Part shown: positions 1-13,400 of the stretch, in pieces | Numbering within the stretch: position 1 is the first letter of the stretch | Layout: every line of letters starts with the position of its first letter | Assembly (NCBI GenBank): GCA_029207755.1 | Contig: JARCOQ010000006.1 | Location: 16,590,890 to 16,654,889 of the forward strand | DNA length: 64,000 nucleotides | Origin: Chamaea fasciata | Taxonomy: Eukaryota; Chordata; Aves; Passeriformes; Sylviidae | Direction: 5' to 3' | Made by a program: the position numbers and the translations under genes | Notes under the pieces: generated by a model | What the model was told of the DNA's origin: nothing | The model's database searches: none | Seen by the model: the letters and a program-made list of their open reading frames with translations, nothing else

Positions 1-3000
1 TTAAAGGTGAGAAGCAAAAGTCTCAAGTGATCAAAACTCTGCTCATCATTCATTATCACAAACTACAGACCAGCCATTGGAATTCATGCTTTCTCTCCTG
101 CTCCAGGCATCCCCGACACTACTTGCTTCCCCTTTCCCCCCCACCTGACTCCAGGTCTGACTGTGCCTGCCATTCCCACAGCCTTCCCAGATGACACTTC
201 TTCATTCCCATTTGCAGAAAGTCACAGCAATCACCTTCCTGCATGTGCCTTCCCTAAGATAACTTGAGGCGTCTAGTCAAGGTAAAACATCATGCTGGTG
301 ATGGATAGAACACTCTCCAAATAATTAACATTTCAGCATTTCAAAATCAAGGATTATTTATTAAACTGTTATGGCAAAGTGCTAGTACCAATCAGTGGGA
401 ACTGTGGCTGTCAAAACATTTAAGTAATAAAACTCCCAGTCTGTGTGTGACATGGAGAATGATGCCTCTTCGTTTTCATTCCGAAAAGCAACCTGTAACC
501 AGGGTAATTGAAAGGAAGGGCGAAGAGGCCTAGAGCTCACTGAAAATCTGCTTAGCAGTCACATGCAAACACTACAAACAGAAAATATGCCCCATTTTAT
601 CTGTTCTGTTTGGGGTTTTTACTATGAACAAAGTATAAACATTCAAATAGGTAAGGCGTTCATGCTTGGGAAATAATGCTGAAGAGGAAGCATCTCTGGC
701 TATATCAAGTTTTAGGCAGGGAATTCACAAGGAAATTAACTGCTGTAATTGTTTGTGGGTAACAAATACAAACATGTATTTTCAAACTTTTGTAGAAAGG
801 ACACTTACAGCCCAGAAAATAGTGACCAGCTACACAAGTCACCCTATTTCATGCAGACATGAAAGGAGTGTTTGGGTATGAGTTCTTTTAGCAGAAGGGA
901 TCACAGTTCATTTGAATTTCACATGGCAATTAACAGGCTTGTAAAATGCAGGAAAACAACTGTATTAGATGAGACAGAAAATATTAAAGATTTAAGACAT
1001 CTAGGGCCAGATTCACTGTAGATTTAAGCAGCTTCATGCTGCTTCAGTGATGCAAAGCAGCTGTAAACACAACTTGGCTGGCCTGGAGCCACTGGAACTC
1101 TTATCTGCTAAAAGAAAAGAAGATTTCAGTGCACCAAACCTGGGTATGGAACTGGTGGTCTGTCCTGCAGCCTATTGGTTAGAGGAGCAATCACTTGTGA
1201 TACTTTGGGAAAACTTTCATGCTCCTCTTGCTCAGCTCTGCTCTGCTGCCCCATTTAACTGTTGCCGAGGATCAGTGAGAAAGGAGATTGCTCTTCAGTG
1301 CTGCACTCCAAGCTCCAGGGGAACAAAGAGAATTGGTAATTCCTCTTCAGCAACAGCACACAAAAATGAAAGACAGGAGGTCTGTAACCAAAAAAAATAA
1401 AATAAAGTACTATGGTAGTAAAACTGCTTCTAGTGAAGTCATTTCTTGAAGTCATTTCTTTAATATTTTCTCTTAAAGACTGACTTAATTGTGGCTCCAT
1501 AAGAAAGCATTATGGAAAACAGATTCTTCTTGTAAAATCTTTAGTGTGTTTGTATGTACATGCACGGCTATATAATGGTAGAAAGTGCATACTTTTTTTG
1601 TTTGTTTTTCAGGGTAGGAACTTAGTCAGGCTTTTTGGTTCCCCTGAGCAGCTCTGAACAACAGCAGGTATGATTAAGAATTCAAGGTAGCTGGCAGCAA
1701 GGAGTTTTGACCTAATCTGTCTTGACTTTGCACTCTATGCATTTAAATGCAGCACGTCTGCGAGGAACACACTCATTTTGGTGCAGCATATCTAATTTAG
1801 TCACATGCATGCACTGAAACAGCGGTGTGCACATGGAGATCACTTTTTCTTTCCCCCCCGTTTTTAGCCAAATTAGAGGATCAAAGCCATGTAAAACCTT
1901 TTGTAATGTAACTTGAAGCCACATGTAATGAAACCAGATAGTTTTTCCTTTCTGATGTAAAGTCTTTCCTGTTTTCAGGCATTACTATAAACCTACATCT
2001 TGGTCCAGTCTGTAACTTGGTCCAGCTTGGATTAGCTTTGCAAACAGTTTGATGAATCTGGGATGATTTATAGCTGGAGGTAGAAACAAAACAAACAAAG
2101 AACCTAAAGTTTGGCCTGCTTTATGCTCAAAATCAAGTGTAACCTTCTACTGACTCCTTTTGGATTTTTGTATCTTTTCAAATCCCAGAAGGAAAGAACC
2201 CCACTGTATCCTGGATCTATCAGGAAAAAGATACTGCAGTGGTAAATGTAACAGTAAGCTTCAAAAATATCCTTCCTTTTTCTGGTAAATTTCCATTTAG
2301 ACTTAAATGAGGTATTTATACAGAAGGAGATTGAGGAAAATATTTCCTTCTTAGTACCAAGAGCTGAATATACTCATCTTTGTTCAGAAGACGAGAAGTA
2401 CATCTATCAAAGAGCACTTTATCCGTGCTATCCACAAACTTGTTCATTCATTCATTTTAATTCCACTTAAAAGGAAGAAGACAAATACCAGCAGGGATCT
2501 GTTTAGCTAAAGGAAGTGTGACATTCAGAGAAAATCAATAGGGATTTGCAAAGAGAACGTGGCTTAAACTTAGCAGTGAAAAGAATGTGAGTTATAGAAG
2601 CTCTAAGGGTTCCTATTTCCTATCTGCTTCTAAATTCATTCAAGATATGTCTTCAGCGAATAAGGTGATATCTGTGAAGGATATCCTACACCTTTATTTC
2701 AAAACATGGATTCTTTCAAAAATGTTTCTTTAATGGGTGGTATTTTTGTTCAGAAATTGTGCTGGCTCTTGGTATTTCTACCTGTTACTACTGCACCTGC
2801 ACCAGATGACACTCTTATCTGGGCCAGGCCATCTTTGCTTTCAGCATCAGCAAGCAGAAGGGGAACAAACCAGTCCCACAAGAAACAGCTGTGCAAAATA
2901 TGCCTTAAGCAAAATCTGAATGAGCAGATGCTCTGCTCCTGTGGACTGGTTTTCGTATCACTCTGTCCCACTTAAGGGAGAAGCTCAAACGAAGAGCTGA

Positions 3001-4849
3001 TTGAAGTTGTTTGTGTATTCCAGTATTTGGCCAGAAGGAATGGAATATTTATTTTGACACACCTTCATTCCCATATAACTGGAAAATAAAAGTATAAACA
3101 GTCACAAATCTTTAAAAACATACCACTGAAGGTATCTCTGATTCTTGATAAAAAAGCATTTTATGAATACAAATAACATCACAGAAGTGTGACCCTATAC
3201 AAGTCTAAACCCACAATTCTTTCTGTTATCAAAATTTTACTCCTGAGCTAAGAGTATTTCAGTCTGTATCACATTACAATACATCCAACATTTAAAATAC
3301 CTTTTTTATTTAAAGGTATCCTAAGCAAGAGATCTGTGCTTATGTTACAACAAGGTCATGTTTCCTATTATCAGTTGTGGTCACTTTCAAAGGACAGATG
3401 GACAGTTGAGGCTCAGCAACATTGCCATGAAATCTATCCATACCTTGTGTAAGGTCAATCATGCACAAACTCATTTAACCAATCTTTTAAATACACATGA
3501 ATCCTTTAATTCATTCTAGATCAAAATGCTGGTTTTCATCCATTTGAGGCACAAAAATGTATATATAATAGATGCAGAAAAATTCCACATAATTATCCTG
3601 GTTGGATGTGAAATTTCCTTCAAACTTTGATCTATAATGTAGTAATGTGTCAGCTCGACCAGAGTAGTTTTATGTGCAGGAAATAAGACAAGCTGAGTAG
3701 CTTCATGGTTAATTGATTAAAAGGTTCTAAAGAAGGTGCAAGATCAAAGAGCGACTTAATGGTTTTATGTTACTCTAGAGAACTGTTGGGCCACTTGTCT
3801 GACAAGGCTGACCTTGGGCAATGAAGTAACAGGCAATTAAAAAAAAATTGCCAAACTAAAACACAGATCGTATTTATCTAGTTCAGCATCCTTATTTCTG
3901 TTAGCAAGTATTAGGTGGCACACCCCAGTGCTCTTAGGACAGCTACATTTTGTTAGCCTTTTATGCTATGTGGTCTAAATATTGAGTAAACAACAACAAC
4001 AACAAAAGAAAAAACAAACAAAAAAACCAAAAGATAAAACAACCAAAACCCCACAAATAAAACAAACAAACAAAAAAACCCAGATAAAACCCTTGAAAAA
4101 TCAGAATCATGGAATGCCATGCCATTGATTAAAAATCTATGAAAACAAACAAATGTCAAAGTATAGCTGAAGGACAATTCCTTGTAGAGTCCTTTGCAGA
4201 ATCACTGAGCTCCCTCAGTGTCTTCACAGGCACTGGGAACTGATGACACCTCATAGCTTATAAGGCTGGCTCATCTTGAGAACTACATTAGGAAATGGGA
4301 GCAGCTCTTAAGTAATATAATTTCTTAAAAGAAAGGAGATTTAAAAAAAAAAAAAAAAAGCATTGACTCTTTAAAGAAGAATTTAAGAGGGCCATTCTCT
4401 AAATGACACTTTAAACCACTATGCTTTCTGGTTAGGCTGTCATCACTAGGCCATTCAAAACTCTCATGAGCACAGTTTGCTTTATGTCTCCAGAATACAA
4501 GCACTATACTCACATTGACGTAAAAGACAAATACTAAGAATTTCAGGTAAATAATGGCAAGAACTGCACAGAAAACTTTTCCACAAGCTGCACCAGAACC
4601 CAAATTTTTCTAAGTTCTGATACAGTGTGGTGTTTTCTTGCCACAACCTGATTATATTTTGCTTTAATTGAACAATTAGGACAATCAGTCAAAACACCAA
4701 CACTAGTAAGACTGGAGTAAGGCTCAAGCAGGCACTCTATTTCAGTCTGCAGTGCTTGAGCTTCTGCAAAACAGTAGTGCTTGCAAGCCAGATGCATCCT
4801 CCCCTTCATGCAGAGATGGCTTCATAAGTCAAAAGCACAATGTCATAAA
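1..4849. other. Intergenic DNA, no gene recognised
   Basis: No exon, RNA gene or intact mobile element could be supported here. Open frames are short, lack family resemblance and are not flanked by convincing splice sites. The stretch contains an A-rich low-complexity block near 3990-4085 and an A17-18 homopolymer near 4341-4358. If the order of genes matches other vertebrates, the 3' end of SLIT2 would lie to the left outside the window, so this may be SLIT2-PACRGL intergenic DNA; that is inference. Confidence 0.6.
3990..4085. repeat. A-rich low-complexity block (CAA/AAAC-like)
   Basis: The plus strand is almost entirely A and C, beginning with a short ACA/CAA trinucleotide run and continuing as irregular AAAC and AAAAAAC words. 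There is no fixed period through the whole block. It could be a decayed poly(A)-derived simple repeat. Reverse-strand open frames rich in F, V and L across it are artefacts of composition. Confidence 0.7.
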
Positions 4850-5513
4850 TGATAAGCCGAATCCGTGAATTTAAAAAAATATTAATAACAAATTTATTAA
4901 TAAAAACAAAAAAAATCAAGAATTTGAGAAATAGAAAAACTCTGATAAAACCACAATCAAAGTACAGTTCTGATCCCGGGAATCGGCACTGGGTGAACTG
5001 CAGATCCTGCCCTCTATGGCACAGAATCTCCCTCTGGTTCACAAATTTGGAGTGTGCAGGGCCCCATTTTTATACAGTTTTTGGGCTTGTGCAGCCGATT
5101 ACTTCATCAGTTCTTTGTGTATATGGTCTTTGATTCATATTTGTCTGGTTTCTTTTCTGGATGTGATTTCGGTGAATAGTTTTTCCAGGGAGACATAAAC
5201 TTATGTCTGGGTTTGCTGCAACCAGGTATTGAGATGTATGTCCTTGATGAGATTGGGATGATGGATATGGGGTGCTGAGCGCTCGGCCGATGGCCGATTG
5301 TGGCAGTGCTCAACTCCATCACCCATGGGTGGTGCCTTCCTTTCTTTCGGTGATGGGTGGTTCTCTGTTTTTCGGCAGAGGAATGTCTCCCCGGAAACCT
5401 GCATTCCTTAGGCTTAAAACATTATACAGTAACACACAAACTAACTCTATATAGGTTAATAAAGTATTATAAAAAGAAAACACGAATTAATCCTACAATA
5501 TCTATCACACACA
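4850..5513 (-). mobile_element. Probable endogenous retrovirus solo LTR (minus orientation)
   Basis: Read on the minus strand, this block has LTR architecture: a GC-richer U3-like part, a TATA-like box TGTATAAAAA (about plus 5071-5080), a GC-rich leader of roughly 100 bases, then a polyadenylation signal AATAAA (about plus 4890-4898) about 180 bases after the TATA box, and an AT-rich tail that may end in CA at 4850. Base composition differs from the flanks. No primer-binding site, gag or pol sequence follows on the left, so a solo LTR is the simplest reading. The outer boundaries, especially the right one, are estimates and I found no clear target-site duplication. The family was not identified; a songbird ERV family is likely. 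Confidence 0.5.
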
Positions 5514-8255
5514 GTTGCACTAAAAACAAATCACATTTTTCTCTTCTGTATTAATCTTGCTCTCCCCAAACCCAAGATAATCTTACATGGTTTTCTATGC
5601 ATTTTTAAATGTTTCTGTGGATAATCTTGTCCCACCCCAGCAAATTCTCACCTCATTAATGTGAAGCAAGGTCCCGTCCTCAGGCAGCACTACCACTGTT
5701 TCCACCTTTGCAAAAAAAAGAGAACTCCTTCTCCAGGTATTTATCTTTCCTTCAATATCATCAGGACACCTTGGCCATGTGGCTAGAGGTATCACAAGAT
5801 GCCCACTACTCAGAGCAAAATTATGAAGGCATCATTGAATCTGAAAACAACTTCCCTTGAAGGAAAACTTTTCTGTTAAGAGACACCTAGGAAAGGACTT
5901 GGGTAGTCTGAACTACTAGAAAGAGAGAGGATCACAGGAAATGTCACGAGACACAGCATCTTTGTGAGACTCCTCTCATCTGTGGATTATAAATTAATTA
6001 ACACATCTGACCAGTGTGTTAATGACACTGTTCTATGCTGTACCATTAAAGTCTTCTATTTACAGAACATGACTTTCAGGTCAAGGATGTAGAAGTTCCC
6101 TGTTGTTCTATTTACTTAAAACAAACAAACAAACCCCTACTACTGCTCCTGCTGGCCTGCTTCACTTCACAAAGAAGAATATCCCACTTGAGCTGACCAG
6201 CTGACAGCTCTGCTAAGTGCCTGATAAGCTGCCTGTCCTGGGTCACCACGGATTGGGAATTTCGGAGCTGTGTAATGGGATTAGCTTTCCCACACCATTC
6301 CCAGAGAGCCCATTGTTGAAAGAGGAATAGTTTTATTAATGGGATCAAGTCAAACACAAACCCTTGGCAAGTCAAAATAAGAAAAAATAAACAAACAAAT
6401 GGAGTTTTGGCAGAATCTGGGATTTGCCCTATTTGAAATTTCTTTTTAAGCTGATGAAGAAGTTGACTGATCTGGAATGGGCCACTACATTTACAATAGA
6501 ACCAAAGAGTAACTCATTAAAGACTCCTCTTTTGTTTTGATAAAAGATTTTCCATCACCTCAAAGCCTTTTCCTTCACAAAGATCCTAAAAAAGCACAAT
6601 CCCAACCAAGCAACACATCGTTGGGATGAGAGGGAAAAATACTAACTGCCAGACTTTCTGTGGAGGTGTCTTGAATTAGTAATTTTGTAGTTTTGCAAGT
6701 ACAAAATGCAGGGAATCTTTGTGATTTAAGAACAAAATAATTTTCAATGTGAAAATTCCCTTTATTGGAGTATAAATAGTGCCTTGAGGGCACATAACAG
6801 CATTGATTTGGGCCTGGCAGAATCAGTTTTATTGTATTCTACTGTGCAGAATCAATTCCTTCAGTAAAATTGTCACATGACATTTTTCAGCCTGCTCAAG
6901 TTCAGTCTTGTTATTGTAAATTACTTTGTAGTTGAGAAGTATATCCAAAAATATATACCTAATACTGTCTTGAACCTTTTCTTTTATAATCTAAAACTCT
7001 TCTTTTTTTTTTCATTTTGCCCTAGCCACTTTTTGCAGCTCATATTTCCCGTATAAGCACTTTTCACAATTCTTTTCCAAATCTCAATTTCATTTTCCAA
7101 ATGATTAACAGTACTCCAAAGAGACCCATTGGGAATGGTAACTTCCTGTTTTGGTTTTCTGAATCTTCTGTGGACCTGATGTGTTTCCAATGTCTTGTTA
7201 GCGACTGATTGATCGTCACCTCTGATTTTTTGGTGCTTCTATTTTTCACAGTGAACCAGTAGCCACATTTATAGTTAAAATGGCCGTACACGTGCATTTG
7301 GACCTTACACCTCTTCAAAATGGTGAGCCTCTCAAAGTTTTGTTAGTGATTATGGTATCTTCACATCTTTTGTTTATGCACCAAGCAAGCCCCTGGGGAA
7401 ACAGGGCATCATGTGGAGTCTTAAAAACTTCACCAACTGGGAGGCTGGGTGAACATTGCTGGAGCAGAGGTACCGCTGTAGGGATTAGCAAAAAGGTTAT
7501 GCTGTGAAGACATACCAGCTCAGCTGGAATTAATTTGGGAAAGCCTCAAACAATATAGTGTGATTTTAAGTCTAAAATATCTCAGGATCTTGCAAAAATA
7601 AGGATTTTCTCTTATTAAAATACCCATTAAACTTCCAGATTGCACTGAGGAATCCTTGTACCTACAGCCCGCACACCAGGAACAGAAGAAATGCGGTACT
7701 GAGCTGCAGTTAATAAGCCCAGTCAGAGCTTGATGAGAGCTAATGAACTCCTGCAGCTTCTTGCTGACTGTGTGGCACCATGCAGCTTTCTTGCCATCCT
7801 TTTTTAAATCATTTCAGGTCCAGGGGTGCAGTGTTGGGTAGTTGCTGGCATGAGTCCACAGGCCTTATTAACACCACAGCTCGTGCTCAGGGCGGCAGGC
7901 ACACAGTGCCTCTGGATCCATGTTGGCTCTAGAAGCACTACGACATTTGTAGTTGCTCTACAGCCAATTTCACAGCCTCCCAAGCACAGCTGATGCTTGA
8001 AACCCATCTCCCAGGGTTTGCTCTACTAAGTGGTCAGGAAGCAGCTGTAAGAGACTTACAGGTCATAATTGCCTCAAACAGTTTTAAGATCACTGAAGGA
8101 CTCTGCCCACCGTGACAAACTGTATAAAGAAGCAACTGCTCATCTGTGACCACCAAACACACCCCATTCTGAACATGTCTCAGTGAATTCCCAAGTTTTT
8201 GGGCATTAAGTTGAGCTACCTGACTGGAACTTGAGAAGACATAAAGGTGGTACAA
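5514..8255. other. Intergenic DNA, no gene recognised
   Basis: Unique-looking AT-rich sequence. No coding exon or RNA gene could be supported. A short inverted repeat (arms TTAACACA and TGTGTTAA) lies at about 5998-6022, which is unremarkable at this base composition. Confidence 0.55.
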
Positions 8256-8773
8256 TTGTCCTATTAGCTCAAATTAGGAAGAAGCTGGGGGAGCACTAAT
8301 AATGAACACAAGGGATCCACAAAGAAAGCAAACTCAGCAACTGTGCTGAAATCAGCTCTGACTGAGTCCAGCAGGGAGAGGACACAGCCCACCAACTCAA
8401 AAGAAGAGGAAGATTGAGCATGGGACTAATTAGCATTGGAAACAAGGGAATCATTTAACCAATAGAATAAGAGAACTGTGTACCCAATGAGAATTGATTC
8501 CTTTGTTTGTTAAAATGTGTAAATGGGGAGAAGTTTTGAGTGACCTCATCATCCCCACCACTAAGAGGAGCAGAGAAAGACCAATGGGGCACTGTCTGGA
8601 TCCATGGGTGGTGTTATCTTTCTACTTGATCACCCCACTTTTTTGTATTTCCTTCTATCTCTCTCTATCTCACATTTACTGTTAACTGAAATCCATACTA
8701 TTGACTTCAGCCTATGGTGTAGTTTGCACCTTAATTTGGGTAGAGGCATCTCTCTAATAATCATAATAATCAG
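8256..8773 (+). mobile_element. Probable endogenous retrovirus LTR remnant (plus orientation)
   Basis: The block resembles songbird ERV LTRs as I remember them: a purine-rich 5' part, a CCAAT box (about 8459-8463), a degraded TATA region in the stretch TTAAAATGTGTAAATGGGGA (about 8510-8529), a GC-richer leader containing CATGGGTGGTG (about 8603-8613), a TC-rich tract (about 8651-8670), and a decayed poly(A)-signal region near 8683-8695. It appears to start with TG near 8256 and end with CA near 8773. No internal retroviral sequence adjoins it. The ends are uncertain and no target-site duplication is evident, so it could be truncated. Family identity would need a repeat-library search. Confidence 0.45.
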
Positions 8774-9503
8774 ATCTTCACAGCAGCACTCCAGAAAATC
8801 GTATTTGTACCTGTAAAACTGAAGGAAATAGTAATACAAACAGATTTTTAAAAGCACCCAAATCAAAACTAGAATATGGAGATATGTTTGGGTTTGTCAG
8901 ATTCAGACAAAGAGATTTTTATTAGCAATAAAATATCTGGTGGTTGCTTGTCGAAACAGTGGACTAATCTTTTTTCATTTTTCTTGTGATAAGGTCTAGT
9001 GTCTGTGAGTACTAAGAAATGAAATATTACTGGCTGACATGTTGTGAAAGACCAGTTAAACAACAAAAACTAAAGGGTAAGTTTTCCTTTCTCTTCCTCA
9101 AAAATGCACATGCTCATATTCTACCATTTCAAATACAGACCACAGAAGTGTTGAGCAAGAGTTTCTCTTCCTTCCTCCTTGCCTCACTTTTCCTCTAGTT
9201 AGTTATGTAGTTTCTCTAGCCTCTAGTTTCTCTTACCCAGTCTCTTCTCATATCAAAAAGAACTATGGAAAACCAAAATGATATCTGAATTAAAGGAGCT
9301 ACAGTCCATGAACAGACGAAGTCTAAAAGACATGAGTTTGAGCACATTGCTGTGCTCTGCTGCCATCTCACCTCAAATATCCCGTTTTTAATTCCCCCCT
9401 TCCACCTTCTACATTCATTGCAGTCTTTCTCACTGCAACACCAGTGCACTGTTCCTGCTGTCCCCTTTTCTCCCCCCACCTCCCACCTCCTTTCCTGGAA
9501 AGA
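8774..9503. other. Intergenic DNA, no gene recognised
   Basis: No supported gene or repeat was seen. The right part (about 9350-9500) becomes C- and T-rich on the plus strand before entering the heptanucleotide array. Confidence 0.5.
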
Positions 9504-9641
9504 TTTTCTTTTTTCTTTTTTCTTTTTTCTTTTTTCTTTTTTCTTTTTTCTTTTTTCTTTTTTCTTTTTTCTTTTTTCTTTTTTCTTTTTTCTTTTTTCT
9601 TTTTTCTTTTTTCTTTTTTCTTTTTTCTTTTTTCTTTTTTC
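9504..9641. repeat. Heptanucleotide microsatellite (TTTTTTC)n, about 19.7 copies
   Basis: C residues occur exactly every seven bases from 9508 to 9641 with six T between each, giving about 138 bp of pure repeat. It is followed by a short CTCCT-type pyrimidine tail. Because seven is not a multiple of three, all three frames encode the same cyclic seven-residue F/S/L peptide; the overlapping open frames across it are artefacts. The lack of interruptions suggests a young, length-variable locus. Confidence 0.97.
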
Positions 9642-10445
9642 TTCTCCTCTCCTCTCATTTTACAAAGATGTTTCAATTCATCCTCCGCCAAAATCCAGTG
9701 GCAGAGCAAGAGGCAGCAGGGCAGCCTTCCTTCCCCACTTGCTACTCCTGTGTGGGCAGGGAAAGAGGGGATGTTACCGAACCACTTTCTGAAAGGAGAA
9801 TATTTGAAAAACGGTTGCTACCATCACCACTACTTTGATTCTATCTTTGTTATTTAGTCATGACTGTTACCACAGCTCACCACCATCACTACAGCCAGTA
9901 CTTCTAGGCTGTTACTAGTTCTGAGACACCAACTTGAATTGAGTCTAATGAACCATAAGCCTGTCCTTCAAACCTTCTCTATGTCCTAAGCAAAGATATC
10001 TTTCCTACCATGCCTGGACTTGTTATCTCAAGTGCCAGCTGTGCTTGCTGTGTGGGAGACATTAAACGCTTTTATGATGCAGTACTCCCAAGCTGTGTCT
10101 GCCTCAGAGCACAGCCTGATGCCCTCTCTCAGCTCTCTGCTACGTCTGATCCAGCCAAGGGAACCTCATGGAACCTCTGGCAAAAGCTGAAAGGTCTGTA
10201 AATGTTATGAAAGATCACCTTGCACCTAGCTACAGTTTCTGCAGAGATACATTTGGTTAGCCAGCACAGTTAGACCTCTTCCCCATTATGTTCTCTGCAG
10301 ACCAAGTAGTACCAAGTCAGTACATAGGTTGATTCCCGCGGCTGGGAAGAAAAACAAAAAACCAAAACCCAAACAAACACAGAAAAAAACCAAACCAAAC
10401 CAAAAACGAAACCAAAAAAAAAACCCAAAAAACAACCCCCCCCCC

Positions 10446-10487
<42 letters not shown>

Positions 10488-13400
10488 AAGAAAGAAAAAA
10501 AGACAATTAAGGGCAGAAATACACTTTTTATGCCTTGTGAATTTTTATGTATTTGCATTATTCTGTCAAGGGATATAAAGTCCAATAAACATGCTAAACT
10601 TGCTTGTATTTAATACTTTACATATTGCTACTGATCTGTGCCCTAGAGCAGGATAAAACTGGTAAAATATCGCATCAAAGAACACATTTTCTCTGAGAAG
10701 TGAACTATAAAATACATTCTCATTTAAAAAACTCCTCTATTTTTCCATCTTTGATATTCGAAGTAGAGGAAAACTATTATTTTCCCTTGTCTGTTCGTCT
10801 GAATGGAGGCTGCAGAATGCAGAGCAGCAGCTCTCTGGGAGAAAGCACGGTACTGGGAAGGAAAGAGAGGGGATCATTGCCACCGAGTGGGAAAACACAA
10901 AACTGCATCGTGTGCCTCAGCTGGTTTGGGGTATTTTACTCTGTACAACTCTGATGGGAAAAACATGTCAATCAGCCCTCATAGCAGCACTCTGTAAATT
11001 AGGTGCAAATTTTCAACTTTGCTTAATTATTTCCCTCAGCAGAATTTAAAGCATATTTATCCTGCCTTAGAAATTTAATAGGAAGGGGGTTTTTTTCCAA
11101 ATAATTACAGAAAAGTCATCTAGTCACTACAGTTAGAGCTCATTCATGTCTGTCTTGCATTTAAAGAACATTGTTCAACGAGAACTTTTTTTTAATTTTT
11201 CTTAAAATCAAATTCCAAGTTCACAAAAATCAGCAGGAAGAGAATAATGGCATTCTCTGCAGGGCAAAGACAAAGGCCACACTACTAATCTTTTTTTTTA
11301 TTTGCATGGGACGGCATGTATCATATTAGATAGAAGAACCTGCAATATAAAATAGTGGTGAACATTTCTCAATGTTCCCAAAGTTGTGATAAAATATTCA
11401 TCCTTAAATATACAGTCCATTTTTAAAGGTAGATTCTGATTTATGAGAACCTGTTGTTTCTAGTTCTTTCACTTTTTCTGTGATGTTGGATACTACTTCA
11501 TCTTCAGGATTACTATGCTCACAGATACATTCTTTCATTTTGTTTCTACTGATAAATACCTCGACCGTTTAGTGAAAAAAATATTTAATAAAAATTTAGA
11601 CTCCGAGAAAATTTTGAATATCATTGCTATGCCCTAAAGCAATTGAGAATAATACTTGGATATATCACAATGTGTTTGTCAGGTTTGACAGGCAGCAGAG
11701 CCTGCATTCAAGTCTGTACAAATCAGGCAAAAGAAAACTTTCCAAAACCCAGTGAGCCTTCTAGCACTGCTTTCAAAACCTTTTGCTAGCTTTGAAAACT
11801 TTGAGAATTGTGAAATTCAGAGAATTCACAAATATATATCCAACTCCCCCTTTTATTTCCCCAATTGTTTGTCAACTACTTTTCTCTGAAACAGTAGTTT
11901 TTTTCTAAACATTTTCCATGAGTAGGTGATGATCATCACCAGGTCATCTTTTTGTGAATCTTCTTCTTAGCTTTTTAATTATGGAAATGCTCTGATTAAG
12001 ACTCCTGAGACAAATTAGGAATGAAGTGAACAGCAGAGAGGCAGGAAATCAAGTACCATAAAACTCAATTTTAGAGACTCAAAGAAATGGAGGTAACTAA
12101 TTCTTCAGTTCTTGAATATACTTGTGAGAATGGATCTTTCTCTGTAAAAAAGCAAAGTACGTTTACAGAAGAAGCTGTGATTTTACCAGCATCTGAGTAA
12201 CGGAACGGAATAAATTGCCCTTCCTGCCCTTCCACTTGGCATCACCAGAACTGGCATCACCAGAACAAGCAAATTCAAACTGCCATTATTGATGATGATA
12301 TGAAGAATTAGAAGAATTGGAAAAAACCCCAAATCCTGACATGTCTCATTTTAATCCTAATTCCATTTTTTAAGGTAGTACAGCTCACTGAAGGATGGGT
12401 ATAATCGGTCTACTTTAGCTCCTGGTAGCACTAGCTATCTACAGGAGACAGGAACATTGGTTCTGGGTGGCCATGGGTAAAAGATGAATACAAGTATAAC
12501 TGAATCACTGCAAAGCTGCTCTAAACACTTCAATATGTAAAGAAAAGAGGAGCAATGATGAGTTAGCATCTCTGTATCTATATGGACATAAATTTCTCTG
12601 ACTCAAGTACCCATGTTCATGGAAAAACCTGAGTTTCCTAATAATTTCACATCTTTGAGAGCAATCAAAAAACCTGGTGTGGAATTTAACTGCGGTTATC
12701 CATGCAACTACTTGATTGTGGTCAGCATTGCATTTTCATTCACAGATCACACCCAAAGCACCATGTCTGCACACTAACAGTACTCTGTACCACGTACTCT
12801 GTGACACCCATTGGGAATCTCACTCAGTTTGTAAATTTGGGGTCATACCTGTATGAATTTTTGTTGCTCTGAAACATCAAAACCTGAAAGTTCCTGTGGG
12901 TCAGTCTGTTTCAAGGGACCTTGCCTCTGAGTTTTACACAGGACTTTGATCTGCTAATCCAATGTCCTTACAGTATCTTAGCACTTAATAATAGGCAATC
13001 AAATAATTTCTAGTGTATTACAGAAGAAGAGTAAGCCATCCAGTAGAATCAATGTGCTCTTATCCAGAATTGTTCAACTGAAATGTTGCTGTCTCACACC
13101 AATTTTCATTGAAGATAAAAGGGAAGATTCACAGGCCCATCAACTTGACAGGCACTGAATTTCTAAATTTTCTTGAGAAATGAAAGAAATTACTCTATAC
13201 ATTGAGGGAACATGTTTTGTTCTTTTACTGTTCTTACTAGGTTACAAGTTGTTGACCCCAAACTGTGGTTAAAGTTGCACTTGGTTTATTAACTTCAAAA
13301 ATAATCTCAAATGAAAATATATGTTTGTGTGTTATTACATGAATATTTAAGACTATAGTAAGATGTAAAATGAGTCAGTTTTTAAGTCAGTAGTTAATCT

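Noticed and set aside
5998..6022. Inverted repeat with 8-bp arms (TTAACACA/TGTGTTAA).
   Set aside because: Arms of this length and composition are expected by chance in 64 kb.
9352..9857. Open frames encoding poly-F/S/L or poly-K/E peptides of 110-146 residues.
   Set aside because: They are translations of the (TTTTTTC)n array.
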